A stretch of DNA of 64,000 nt from an uncultured Rhodospirillales bacterium (GTDB lineage Bacteria > Pseudomonadota > Alphaproteobacteria > Acetobacterales > Acetobacteraceae), in assembly GCA_903823665.1 (NCBI GenBank), contig CAIJTR010000036.1, positions 1 through 64,000 on the forward strand, in the 5' to 3' direction. Within the stretch, counting starts at the first letter, position 1. Every line of letters begins with the position of its first letter. Of the stretch, positions 37,841 through 45,653 are shown in pieces. The notes beneath the pieces were generated by a model. It searched no databases. It worked only from the letters and a program-made list of their open reading frames with translations, and had not been told where the DNA came from. A program made the translations under genes and the position numbers.

Positions 37841-38703
37841 CCGCGCGCGCCATTCGGCTGAGCGACGGCCGGGCGCTCGGTTTCCAGATTTTTGGGCCTG
37901 AGGGAGCGCCAGCTGTTCTGTATTGCCATGGCTGGCCAAGCTCACGGCTCGAGGCGGCGTTGGCACCACCGCTGCCGCTCCGGTTGATCGCGTTCGATCG
38001 CCCAGGCTACGGCAATTCGGACCCCAACCCCAATGCCAAGTCGCTGCAGGACCTGACCGGCGATGTTGCGCGTTTGGTCAGCCATTTGGGATTGAAGCGC
38101 TATGCGGTGGTCGGCGTGTCCGGCGGCGGGCCGTTGGCTGCCGCCTGCGCGCGGTTTTTGCCAGAAGTAAGCGCGCTGACGTTGATCAGTGCGGTGCCGC
38201 CGCCGGAAGGCGTATCGGACGGCAAAATTGCCTCGCTCATGCGATTTGGTCGCTGGCCGATTGCAGCACGGCCGGTGATGGCAGTGGCGCGCGAGTTCAT
38301 CCTCTCGCCAGACAAGGCAGACACTGCCGTGTTCGGGCGGGTTATTCCGGGCCGCGATGGCGTGGTGATGAATTCAACCCGCCGCGCGGCCCTGTTGGCC
38401 GGAATTCGTGAAGGTGTGCGCAAGGGCACCGCAGGCGCTGTGGCAGATGCATCGTTCTATGGCCGGCCCTGGGGTTTCAGACTTGAGGATATTCTCGTGC
38501 CAACCGCGGTGTGGCATGGCACCGAGGACCATTTGATCCCCGCCGAGGCAGCACTCGCGTTCAAATCCATCCCGAACGTGACATTGAATATTCTGCCGCA
38601 AGAGGGACATTACTCGTTGGCCCTTGGGCAGACCGAGAAGATTTTGGCTGATCTGATGGCCCGCTCCGCAGAGAGCTTGGGTGAAGCCGCCAATCCTGGC
38701 TAA
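37837..38703 (+). CDS. Alpha/beta hydrolase with an unusual start
   Basis: An alpha/beta hydrolase of about 288 residues: YCHGWPSSRLEA (oxyanion region), AFDRPGYGNSD, the nucleophile elbow GVSGGGP, the acid in HGTEDHLIP and the histidine in QEGHYSL. The substrate is unknown. The recognisable domain begins right after the lutA stop. No ATG or GTG start exists there in this frame; the codon at the junction is CTG (37837), overlapping the lutA TGA as CTGA. The nearest conventional alternative is a TTG at 37717, deep inside lutA. I annotate from CTG. Confidence 0.75.
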   Translation: MTARAIRLSDGRALGFQIFGPEGAPAVLYCHGWPSSRLEAALAPPLPLRLIAFDRPGYGNSDPNPNAKSLQDLTGDVARLVSHLGLKRYAVVGVSGGGPLAAACARFLPEVSALTLISAVPPPEGVSDGKIASLMRFGRWPIAARPVMAVAREFILSPDKADTAVFGRVIPGRDGVVMNSTRRAALLAGIREGVRKGTAGAVADASFYGRPWGFRLEDILVPTAVWHGTEDHLIPAEAALAFKSIPNVTLNILPQEGHYSLALGQTEKILADLMARSAESLGEAANPG

Positions 38704-38730
38704 ATTGACCGCCACCACGGAGTGAACGCA

Positions 38731-40155
38731 ATGCTCGCCACCAGCCCGGCCTTTAAGGAAAACGCCTCGCGTGCGATGGCCGATCCTGGCCTGCAAAAGG
38801 CGCTTGCCCGCACGCGCCCACAGAACCCCGCTAAGCGCGCCGCCGCGGTGGCCGGGCTGCCTGAGTTTGAGCAACTGCGCGATATTGGTAGGGACATCAA
38901 AAACCACACGCTGGCCCATCTGGATTTCTATCTGGAAGAGTGGGAAGCCAACGTCCTCGCCTCCGGTGGCCATGTGCATTGGTGCAGCACCGCCGATGAC
39001 GCGCGCGCGGCTGTGCTAAAAATCTGCCAGGCGGCCGGAGCCCGGACGGTCACCAAGGGCAAGTCCATGGTGTCCGAAGAACTGGCAATCAACGACCATT
39101 TGGAAAAGCACGGCATCAAGCCGATCGAGACTGATCTTGGCGAATACATCCTCCAGATCCGCAACGAAGCACCGAGCCACATCATCGGCCCAGCGTTTCA
39201 CCTCAACCGTGAGGATTGGGAGGAGAGTTTCCGCGCAGTGCACACGCATCTGCCGAAGGACCGGGTGTTCGCGGAGAAGAAGGATATTCAGGCTGAGGCC
39301 CGCACCCTGCTGCGGGACAAGTTCCTGGCCGCCGACGTTGGAATCACCGGCGCAAATTTCCTGATCGCCGAGACCGGGTCGAGCGTGATTGTGACCAACG
39401 AAGGGAATGGTGACCTCACGCAAACTATTCCGCGCGTACACATCGCTCTCGCCACGATTGAGAAGATCGTACCGACACTGGAAGATGCGACGAGCCTACT
39501 GCGACTGCTGGCACGCTCGGCAACCGGTCAGGATTTCTCGGTCTACACCACGTTTTCGACTGGCGGGCGACGTCCGGGTGATCTCGACGGTCCCGAGGAA
39601 TACCACGTTGTCATCGTCGATAACGGTCGCTCGGCGATGATCGGCACCGAGTTCCAGGACATGCTGCGCTGCATTCGTTGTGCCGCCTGCATGAATCATT
39701 GCCCGGTTTATCAAACCGTGGGTGGCCATGCCTATGGCTGGGTCTATCCGGGGCCGATGGGCTCGGTGCTGACGCCCACACTGATCGGTGTGGACAAGGC
39801 GGGTCATCTGCCGAACGCTTCGACCTTCTGTGGCAAATGCGAGAGCGTCTGCCCGGTCAAAATTCCATTGCCGAAGATGATGCGGCATTGGCGAGAGCGG
39901 GAGTTTGAGCGGCATTTGTCACCCGCAACAACGCGCACGAACCTCGCTGTCTGGGCCTGGGTTGCGCGCCGCCCTCAACTCTATCGGCTTGCAACGGGAA
40001 TGGCCGCGCGACTGCTGAAGCTTGTAGGCGGCAGCAAGGGGCGCATTGCTTCGCTGCCGTTTGCTGGCAGTTGGACCAAAACCCGTGACCTCCCGGCACC
40101 CGAGGGCGAGACGTTCTTCACGCGCTATGCCCGTATGCAGCGAGATGAAGCATGA
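38731..40155 (+). CDS. lutB: LutB/YkgF-type iron-sulfur L-lactate utilisation protein
   Basis: A 474-residue protein: an N-terminal LUD domain (TKGKSMVSEELAINDHLE, ADVGITGANFLIAETGS) followed by two 4Fe-4S motifs. The first has Cys 314/317/320/324 (CIRCAACMNHC) and the second Cys 367/370/374 (CGKCESVC). ATG 38731 follows GGAG by eight bases; a GTG at 38722 is an alternative. It works with LutA and LutC in lactate oxidation. It overlaps lutC by ATGA. Confidence 0.95.
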   Translation: MLATSPAFKENASRAMADPGLQKALARTRPQNPAKRAAAVAGLPEFEQLRDIGRDIKNHTLAHLDFYLEEWEANVLASGGHVHWCSTADDARAAVLKICQAAGARTVTKGKSMVSEELAINDHLEKHGIKPIETDLGEYILQIRNEAPSHIIGPAFHLNREDWEESFRAVHTHLPKDRVFAEKKDIQAEARTLLRDKFLAADVGITGANFLIAETGSSVIVTNEGNGDLTQTIPRVHIALATIEKIVPTLEDATSLLRLLARSATGQDFSVYTTFSTGGRRPGDLDGPEEYHVVIVDNGRSAMIGTEFQDMLRCIRCAACMNHCPVYQTVGGHAYGWVYPGPMGSVLTPTLIGVDKAGHLPNASTFCGKCESVCPVKIPLPKMMRHWREREFERHLSPATTRTNLAVWAWVARRPQLYRLATGMAARLLKLVGGSKGRIASLPFAGSWTKTRDLPAPEGETFFTRYARMQRDEA

Positions 40156-40850
40156 GCCGGGACGCTATTTTTGGTGCAATCCGCCGTGGTCTGCGCCGTG
40201 GAGCCTTGCCGGAAGACCAAGCCATGGGCTTGCGCGCGCGACTAATTGCGCACCCGCGTCACCTGATTCCTGCACGTTCGCGGGTATCGCGGCCTGAACA
40301 GGTGGCACTGTTCCTTCGCAATCTTGAGAAGGAATTTGCGACCTATATCCGCGTTCCGAACACCCATGAGGTTCCAGGCGTGGTGGCAGATTATCTGGCG
40401 GCGCAGAACCTTCCGACTTCGCTGGTGATGGCACCGCACCCAGAATTGCAGAACATCCCCTGGGTTGAACGGCCGTTGCTGCAACTTCGCGAAGGACGAG
40501 CTTCACCGGACGATTTGGTCTCAATTCAGCACTGCTATCTCGCAGTGGCAGAGACCGGCACCTTGATGCTACCCGCCACGGCTGAGCGGCCAACAACGTT
40601 AAACCTGCTGTGTGATACTGAAATCGTCATTCTGCGCAGTACCCGCATCGTTGGCGCGTATGAAGAGGGCTGGGATTTGCTGCGAGCTGAGCATCAGAAC
40701 AGTGGCAAGGTTGGGTTCATGCCGCGTAACGTGATGCTCGTCACCGGGCCATCGCGTTCGGCAGATATTGAAAGCACGCTGGAACTCGGAGCCCACGGCC
40801 CGCGCCGCCTGCACGTTGTGCTAATCGACGACGACGAAACGGCGCTCTGA
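40152..40850 (+). CDS. lutC: LutC/YkgG-type LUD-domain protein
   Basis: A 232-residue LUD-domain protein. The core AVAETGTLMLPATAERPTTL and the C-terminal GPSRSADIESTLELGAHGP are the usual LutC signatures. It is the third component of the lactate utilisation system. It overlaps lutB by four bases, and the smr gene starts one base after its stop. Confidence 0.94.
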   Translation: MSRDAIFGAIRRGLRRGALPEDQAMGLRARLIAHPRHLIPARSRVSRPEQVALFLRNLEKEFATYIRVPNTHEVPGVVADYLAAQNLPTSLVMAPHPELQNIPWVERPLLQLREGRASPDDLVSIQHCYLAVAETGTLMLPATAERPTTLNLLCDTEIVILRSTRIVGAYEEGWDLLRAEHQNSGKVGFMPRNVMLVTGPSRSADIESTLELGAHGPRRLHVVLIDDDETAL

Positions 40851-40851
40851 T

Positions 40852-41394
40852 GTGGCAGTACGTAGGCGAGGCAAGCTAAGCGAGGCTGACGTTCAGGATT
40901 GGGCGCTGTTTGCACAACAGCTGCGCCCATTGCCGGGACGAGTGGTGCCAGCTTTGCCATTACCGGCACCACCACAAGTCGCCGAGCTCAATGCAAAACC
41001 TGATCCCGTCAACCAGCCGATCAAACAGCCAACGACGTCTACCTGGCCACACTATTTGCAGGTTGGCAGTGCTCCAGGTGGGCTCGATAAATCGTCGTGG
41101 AACAAGTTCCGCACCGGCAAACTCGGGGCGGTGCGGACACTTGATTTGCATGGCCGCACCGCCCAGCGCGCCTATCATGCGCTGCACAGCTTTTTACTCG
41201 CAGCCCATGCAGATCAGGTGCGCTGTGTGGAGGTGATCACCGGTCGTGGCTCGGGTGAGACCGGGGGCGTAATCCGTCGGGAGCTTCCGCTATGGCTCAA
41301 TCTGCCGACGCTACGCCCGCTTGTGTTGGCAGCATCACATCCGCATCCGGCCAACCCCGGGTCGGTCCGGCTGCTTTTGCGGAAACCGAAATGA
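40852..41394 (+). CDS. Smr-domain protein
   Basis: A 180-residue protein with a C-terminal Smr domain: the DLHGRTAQRAYHALHSFL helix, the EVITGRGSG loop and the terminal GSVRLLLRK strand. The N-terminal 80 residues are Pro-rich and probably disordered. Smr domains are linked to nucleic-acid nicking or RNA cleavage at stalled ribosomes; the role of this alphaproteobacterial subgroup is unclear. The start is GTG 40852. The overlapping ATG 40850 leads to a stop within ten codons. Confidence 0.92.
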   Translation: MAVRRRGKLSEADVQDWALFAQQLRPLPGRVVPALPLPAPPQVAELNAKPDPVNQPIKQPTTSTWPHYLQVGSAPGGLDKSSWNKFRTGKLGAVRTLDLHGRTAQRAYHALHSFLLAAHADQVRCVEVITGRGSGETGGVIRRELPLWLNLPTLRPLVLAASHPHPANPGSVRLLLRKPK

Positions 41395-41792
41395 CCCCCT
41401 TTGGCGCGCGCTTGCGGCAATGGCGAGACAAGCTTGGCATCACCCAGGCGGAACTGGCTGACCGGTTACAGGTCTCTGCTGCTTACCTGTCGGCTTTGGA
41501 GCATGGCAAGCGCGGGGCACCTAGTACCGGGCTGGTGCACCAGATCTGTGCGGAGTTGGGTCTCATCTGGGACGCATCGGAGGAATTGCTGGCTCTGGCC
41601 CGGCTGTCCAATCCGCGCATCGTCGTCAACACCGCGGGCCTCTCGCCGCAACAAACGGCTCTCGCCAATCGCATCGCGCAAACCATTGCCAAACTGTCTC
41701 CGGAGACCGTTGACACCCTGATTGCAGTACTCGACGGTGCATCGAGGGCTAGCAAACCCCGCGTCAGACGCGCCGCCGGCCGCCACCCCTGA
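41391..41792 (+). CDS. XRE-family helix-turn-helix regulator
   Basis: A 133-residue protein with an N-terminal Cro/C1-type helix-turn-helix (FGARLRQWRDKLGITQAELA, then VSAAYLSALEHGKRG). A helical C-terminal region (ALANRIAQTIAKLSPETVDTLIAVL) may dimerise. It overlaps smr by ATGA and ends the nine-gene run. It is a plausible regulator of the lut genes or of its own operon, but there is no direct evidence for the target. Confidence 0.9.
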   Translation: MTPFGARLRQWRDKLGITQAELADRLQVSAAYLSALEHGKRGAPSTGLVHQICAELGLIWDASEELLALARLSNPRIVVNTAGLSPQQTALANRIAQTIAKLSPETVDTLIAVLDGASRASKPRVRRAAGRHP

Positions 41793-41827
41793 TCGCGGCT
41801 CAACACGTCACACCGCGGCGAACCAAT

Positions 41828-42514
41828 TTATAGCAAAGTAGCGTCCTGGGTCTGGGCAGCGAGCTTTACTGTTTGCGTCAGGATCAGCAACACTGGCACG
41901 CCTAACGACGTCGCTGTGGTTAAATTTGCCAAACGGAGCTTGCTGGGCGTGAGCTCATGCCGGCCCAACGCAACCACGATGACAAGTGCTGTCCACCACG
42001 TGGCTGACGCCACCAACACACACCCCGCGAGGCAGATGACTGCCACCCACGTGGCCGCACCCAGATCCAGTGCGTGTGGTGTGACCGCGGCAAAGCCAAG
42101 CAGTGCCGACGGACCGCTCAATGTCCAAAACAAACCAACACTGTAGGACGCGATCAATGAGGTTTTTTTATTTTCACTGCCCTCTGTCCGAGCTGGAATA
42201 GTGGGTGCCGGGTGCCGTGCAATTTTGACCGCCAGATAAATCAGGAACATAGCGCAGATCGGCTGTAATCTGATGCCGATCATTGGTGCTGTGTTGGTGA
42301 CGTTGATCACAACATCTGCGCGGGGGGCCGCGAGCAACGCATACACTGTGTGAACCGTAGCTGCGCCGTAACTTGTGGCCACCCCAACAGCAGCTCCGCT
42401 TGCGATGGTTCTTGCAATACAAAGGGCAGCGGTCGGTCAGATCGGTGCAGCGATGGCGAGCCCCAAGGCAGCCCAGCGGAAAAAAATGGGTATTTCCGAT
42501 GTCTCGACATTCAT
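41828..42514 (-). pseudogene. LysE/RhtB-type exporter gene interrupted by one TGA
   Basis: Read from ATG 42514, the frame encodes a typical LysE-family N-terminus (FFRWAALGLAIAAPI). It meets TGA at 42439-42437 and continues in the same frame as PTAALCIARTIASGAAVG then VATSYGAATVHTVYAL. Family members have a glycine at that point (APIGP), so one GGA-to-TGA change explains the break. The rest of the protein is complete, with hydrophobic helices to the end. A GTG at 42382 could reinitiate but would lack the first helix. It may be a recent pseudogene, a sequencing error, or a read-through gene. Confidence 0.8.
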
Positions 42515-42790
42515 AGTGCGATTGCCAGTGTATGCACACCAACTCTCAAGAAGTGAGCTGACAATCGTTTGCGCTTCGTGTTTTTCACACTGAAATTCCT
42601 TTGATCTCATAAATTTCATGCATGGCCCGCTGATGGAGACCCGGCCACTACAAACATGACAATTAAATATCCAATATTAGCGTCTTCTACGTTCAGCCAG
42701 AAAACAATGAATTGAATATTGCAATACGATCATCAATCCGTGAAGGAACCCACTACAGCCCCTCGTGCACCTTGAAACCTGTTGTGCATG
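42515..42790. other. AT-rich intergenic region, no gene seen
   Basis: This spacer between the broken exporter gene and maf is clearly richer in A and T than its flanks, especially 42655-42740. I find no credible frame, RNA gene or strong hairpin. It presumably holds the exporter's promoter and the 3' end of the maf transcript. Confidence 0.45.
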
Positions 42791-43405
42791 TTAATTTATT
42801 AACACGCCGTGCTGCCGCAGAAACCCGAAAAGCGGCAATAACGGCAAGCCAAGGATGGCGGAGTGTTCACCTTCTATTTTGTCGAAAAGATGCACCCCTT
42901 GGCCTTCGAGGCGATACGCGCCCACCGTTTGCGTGAGTGCCGTGCCCTCAGCCTCAAGGTACTCAGCCAAAAACGCCTCGGAAAAACGACGCATGGTGAG
43001 CTTTGGTTGGGCGACGTGATGCCACAGCCTCTGTTCACCGGTCTGACAAATGACGGCAGTGACGAGTGTATGGGTCTGTCCACGAAGTGCCAGCAGATGT
43101 GTGCGGGCCTCGTTGAGATCGGCGGGCTTATCAAACCAACGATCATTGCACACAAGGATCTGATCACAACCGATCACCACAGCGTCAGGGTTGCTGCGGG
43201 CGATACGGAGTGATTTCATTTCTGCCAGCAACAGCGCTGTGGCTGCCACTTCCATTCCCTCAGCACGGGCGGACCGTTTAATCTCGTCCTCATCCACGCC
43301 GGATGTTCGAGCCTCGAATAGAATGCCAGCTTGCGCCAATAGGCTCTGCCGCGATGACGACGCGCTGGCCAGTATCAACGGGGGGGTTGATACCTGAAAG
43401 CTCAC
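42791..43405 (-). CDS. maf: Maf-type nucleoside triphosphate pyrophosphatase
   Basis: A 204-residue Maf/YhdE-family protein. Near the N-terminus it reads [19 protein letters not shown], followed by GCDQILVC and the [27 protein letters not shown] segment. These enzymes hydrolyse non-canonical or modified nucleotides and were historically linked to septum inhibition. The start overlaps the end of ppsR by four bases, and both read away from the candidate origin. Confidence 0.94.
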   Translation of the reverse strand: MSFQVSTPPLILASASSSRQSLLAQAGILFEARTSGVDEDEIKRSARAEGMEVAATALLLAEMKSLRIARSNPDAVVIGCDQILVCNDRWFDKPADLNEARTHLLALRGQTHTLVTAVICQTGEQRLWHHVAQPKLTMRRFSEAFLAEYLEAEGTALTQTVGAYRLEGQGVHLFDKIEGEHSAILGLPLLPLFGFLRQHGVLIN

Positions 43406-44265
43406 GACACCGGGCTTTCTACTTTGCGCCTGCGCTCATGCCACGCTTGCATCAACGTGATGATGGTGGCTGCCGTCTCTTCAATCGAGCGCCTGGTGAC
43501 ATCGATCACCGGCCAGCCGCGCTGAGTGCAAAGCCGTCTTGCCCATAAAAGTTCGGATTTGACCGCTTCATGGTCCACGTAAATACCGGAATCTTGTCGA
43601 ACGGTCCCAGCGGTTGGCCCAGCACCGATCAGCTTCAACCGGTGCCGGCGAATTTCGATCAACGCCTCTGGATCAAGCGTCAAGCCGATAACAGGGCATA
43701 CCGGGTTCTCTAGCCCCGGTGGATCTTGTGTTCCAGGTACAAGGGGAATGTTCGCGGCCTTGATGCCTCTGTTCGCAAGATAGAAGGAGGTGGGTGTTTT
43801 TGAGGATCGCGACACACCGACGAGGACGACATCCGCCTCCGCAATTCCTGCCTGCGCCTGTCCGTCATCGTGAGCCAAAACATAGTGCATGGCGTCGATG
43901 CGACGGAAATAATCAGCATCAAGCACGTATTGCCGTCCCGGCCGGGCCGCGGCCTTCTCACCCAGATGCTCCTGAAACATCGAAATCACCGGGTCGAGCA
44001 CGTTGACCACGGCCACATCAAATCGCTGGCATGCGCTTTCGAGCTCGGCGCGCAATCCCTTATCGACCAACGTGGACAAAACCGGGCCGGGCTCTGCCTC
44101 GATACCCTCGATTACCCGATGTAGCTGGAACCGGGTCCGGATTAGGCTCCAACGATGGTACAGGATTGACGCGTGTTCGAACTGCGACACCGTGGCGCGG
44201 GTGATCGAATTCAGCGTCTCGCCGGTGGCGTCAGACACTAGATGGAGGTTGATGCGGTTCGACAT
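43402..44265 (-). CDS. ppsR: Pyruvate, phosphate dikinase / PEP synthase regulatory protein
   Basis: A 287-residue bifunctional serine/threonine kinase and phosphorylase of the DUF299 family. The P-loop-like motif [11 protein letters not shown] is near the middle, and the N-terminus [17 protein letters not shown] is diagnostic. It controls PEP synthase or pyruvate phosphate dikinase by reversible phosphorylation. Its gene is the known left neighbour of the chromosome origin in Caulobacter (RP001 homologue); here too hemE lies on the other side. Confidence 0.94.
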   Translation of the reverse strand: MSNRINLHLVSDATGETLNSITRATVSQFEHASILYHRWSLIRTRFQLHRVIEGIEAEPGPVLSTLVDKGLRAELESACQRFDVAVVNVLDPVISMFQEHLGEKAAARPGRQYVLDADYFRRIDAMHYVLAHDDGQAQAGIAEADVVLVGVSRSSKTPTSFYLANRGIKAANIPLVPGTQDPPGLENPVCPVIGLTLDPEALIEIRRHRLKLIGAGPTAGTVRQDSGIYVDHEAVKSELLWARRLCTQRGWPVIDVTRRSIEETAATIITLMQAWHERRRKVESPVS

Positions 44266-44575
44266 GGTCTGAGGATAGCGGGGATAAGTTGTCAGTTCAT
44301 CCCCTCATATGACGCGATTTTTTGCGACCGGGGATAACCTATCACCGAGGGCGTACCTGGGATGAAATTTCACAAGATTTGTGCAACTGGGGGATGATGC
44401 GATAAAACGTCGCAACAGCAATATGTTAGCGCTGCCAGTGCATGTGGAAAAAGGTGATGATCACTTTCACCAGCGCCGGTACCCCGTGATCCACAGGCAA
44501 CAACTAAGACTTCAACAAGACTCTTATCTTTTTATCATTGATAAGAAGATAAGCCGGACGAGGACCAGAGGGACG
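44266..44575. other. oriC: Candidate chromosome replication origin (oriC) between ppsR and hemE
   Basis: A 310-base non-coding gap in the position of the Caulobacter origin. It contains TGATCCACA at 44487-44495, which matches the Caulobacter G-type DnaA box. TGTGGAAAA at 44443-44451 is a reverse box with one mismatch. CGGGGATAA occurs twice, at 44279-44287 and 44329-44337 (reverse boxes with two mismatches, exactly 50 bases apart). An AT-rich near-perfect inverted repeat at 44523-44553 would suit an unwinding element. Genes on both sides read away from it. No CtrA-type TTAA-N7-TTAA site was seen. Confidence 0.72.
44487..44495 (+). promoter_or_regulatory. DnaA box (TGATCCACA)
   Basis: TGATCCACA differs from the E. 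coli R1 box (TTATCCACA) only at the second base and equals the G-type box of the Caulobacter origin. It is the best DnaA site in the ppsR-hemE gap, 28 bases from the AT-rich inverted repeat. Confidence 0.75.
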
Positions 44576-45622
44576 ATGACCAAGAAGATTTTGCGGGTGC
44601 TGAATGGTGAAGCTGTCTGGCCGCCGCCGGTATGGCTGATGCGTCAGGCTGGCCGGTTCCTGCCGGAATATCGCGCCGTGCGTGCCACCACGGCTGGCTT
44701 CATGGATCTTTGCACCACGCCGGAGAAGGCCGCTGAGGTCACTCTGCAGCCAGTGCGCCGGTTTGGCATGGACGCCGCCATCTTGTTCAGTGACATCCTC
44801 GTGTTGCCGTGGGCGCTGGGTCAAAAGCTGGAATTTGCGGAAGGGGAAGGACCCATCCTACCGCCAATTCGTGATGCGGCGGGCGTGGAAGCACTCGATA
44901 CCGCCGGCGTGCGAAATGCCATCAAGCCGATCCTGGAAACCGTCCGCTTGGTCCGCGCAGCTTTGGATGAGCGGGAGCGGGAAGGCGAGGGACAGGCAAC
45001 TCTGATTGGGTTCGCCGGGAGCCCGTTCACAGTGGCCTGCTACATGGTCGAAGGCGGTGGCTCCAAGGAATTTGCCCATGTCCGAGCGATGGCGCATGGC
45101 GAGCCGGAGTTGTTCGGAGCCCTGATGGAAAAGCTGATCACTTCGACGATCACCTATCTTTCGGCCCAGATTCTGGCGGGTGCTGAAGCGGTGATGCTGT
45201 TCGACAGCTGGTCCGGCATCTTGTCGCCGCATTTGTTCCGGCTTCACGTCATCGAAGCAACGGCACGGATTGTAACCGCTTTGCGCTCGCGGTTTCCCGG
45301 CGTTCCCGTCATCGGCTTCCCGCGTTTGGCTGGCATGATGCTGGGTGAGTATGCGGCTCGCACGGGCGTGCAGGGTGTGGCGATCGATACCTCGGCTGAG
45401 CCCAGCTATGCGGCCGCGATGATCCCGACCGCGATGGCGTTGCAGGGCAATCTTGATCCGTTGGCACTGGTGGCCGGTGGGGACGCGCTGACGCGCGAGG
45501 CGGACTCAATTTTGCAGGCGCTGAAGGGGCGGCCGCATATCTTCAACCTTGGCCACGGCATTCTGCCACACACGCCGCCGGATCATGTGGCTCAACTGAT
45601 CGCACAGATCAGAGCAGCTTGA
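44576..45622 (+). CDS. hemE: Uroporphyrinogen decarboxylase
   Basis: A 348-residue enzyme that converts uroporphyrinogen III to coproporphyrinogen III. WLMRQAGRFLPEYR near the N-terminus is the conserved substrate-binding segment, and the second signature GFAGSPFTVACYMVEG follows. I chose ATG 44576 because family homology begins there. An in-frame ORF to 44381 would run through the candidate origin and encodes nothing recognisable. It starts a heme gene run with hemH, a HAD phosphatase gene and hemJ. Confidence 0.97.
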   Translation: MTKKILRVLNGEAVWPPPVWLMRQAGRFLPEYRAVRATTAGFMDLCTTPEKAAEVTLQPVRRFGMDAAILFSDILVLPWALGQKLEFAEGEGPILPPIRDAAGVEALDTAGVRNAIKPILETVRLVRAALDEREREGEGQATLIGFAGSPFTVACYMVEGGGSKEFAHVRAMAHGEPELFGALMEKLITSTITYLSAQILAGAEAVMLFDSWSGILSPHLFRLHVIEATARIVTALRSRFPGVPVIGFPRLAGMMLGEYAARTGVQGVAIDTSAEPSYAAAMIPTAMALQGNLDPLALVAGGDALTREADSILQALKGRPHIFNLGHGILPHTPPDHVAQLIAQIRAA

Positions 45623-45653
45623 CGGAGCCCGATTGTTGGCCACCTCTGACGCT

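Noticed and set aside
44381-44575. N-terminal extension of hemE through the origin region
   Set aside because: The extra 65 residues have no homology features. HemE proteins begin at the MTKKILRVLNGE segment, and the DNA carries DnaA-type sites.
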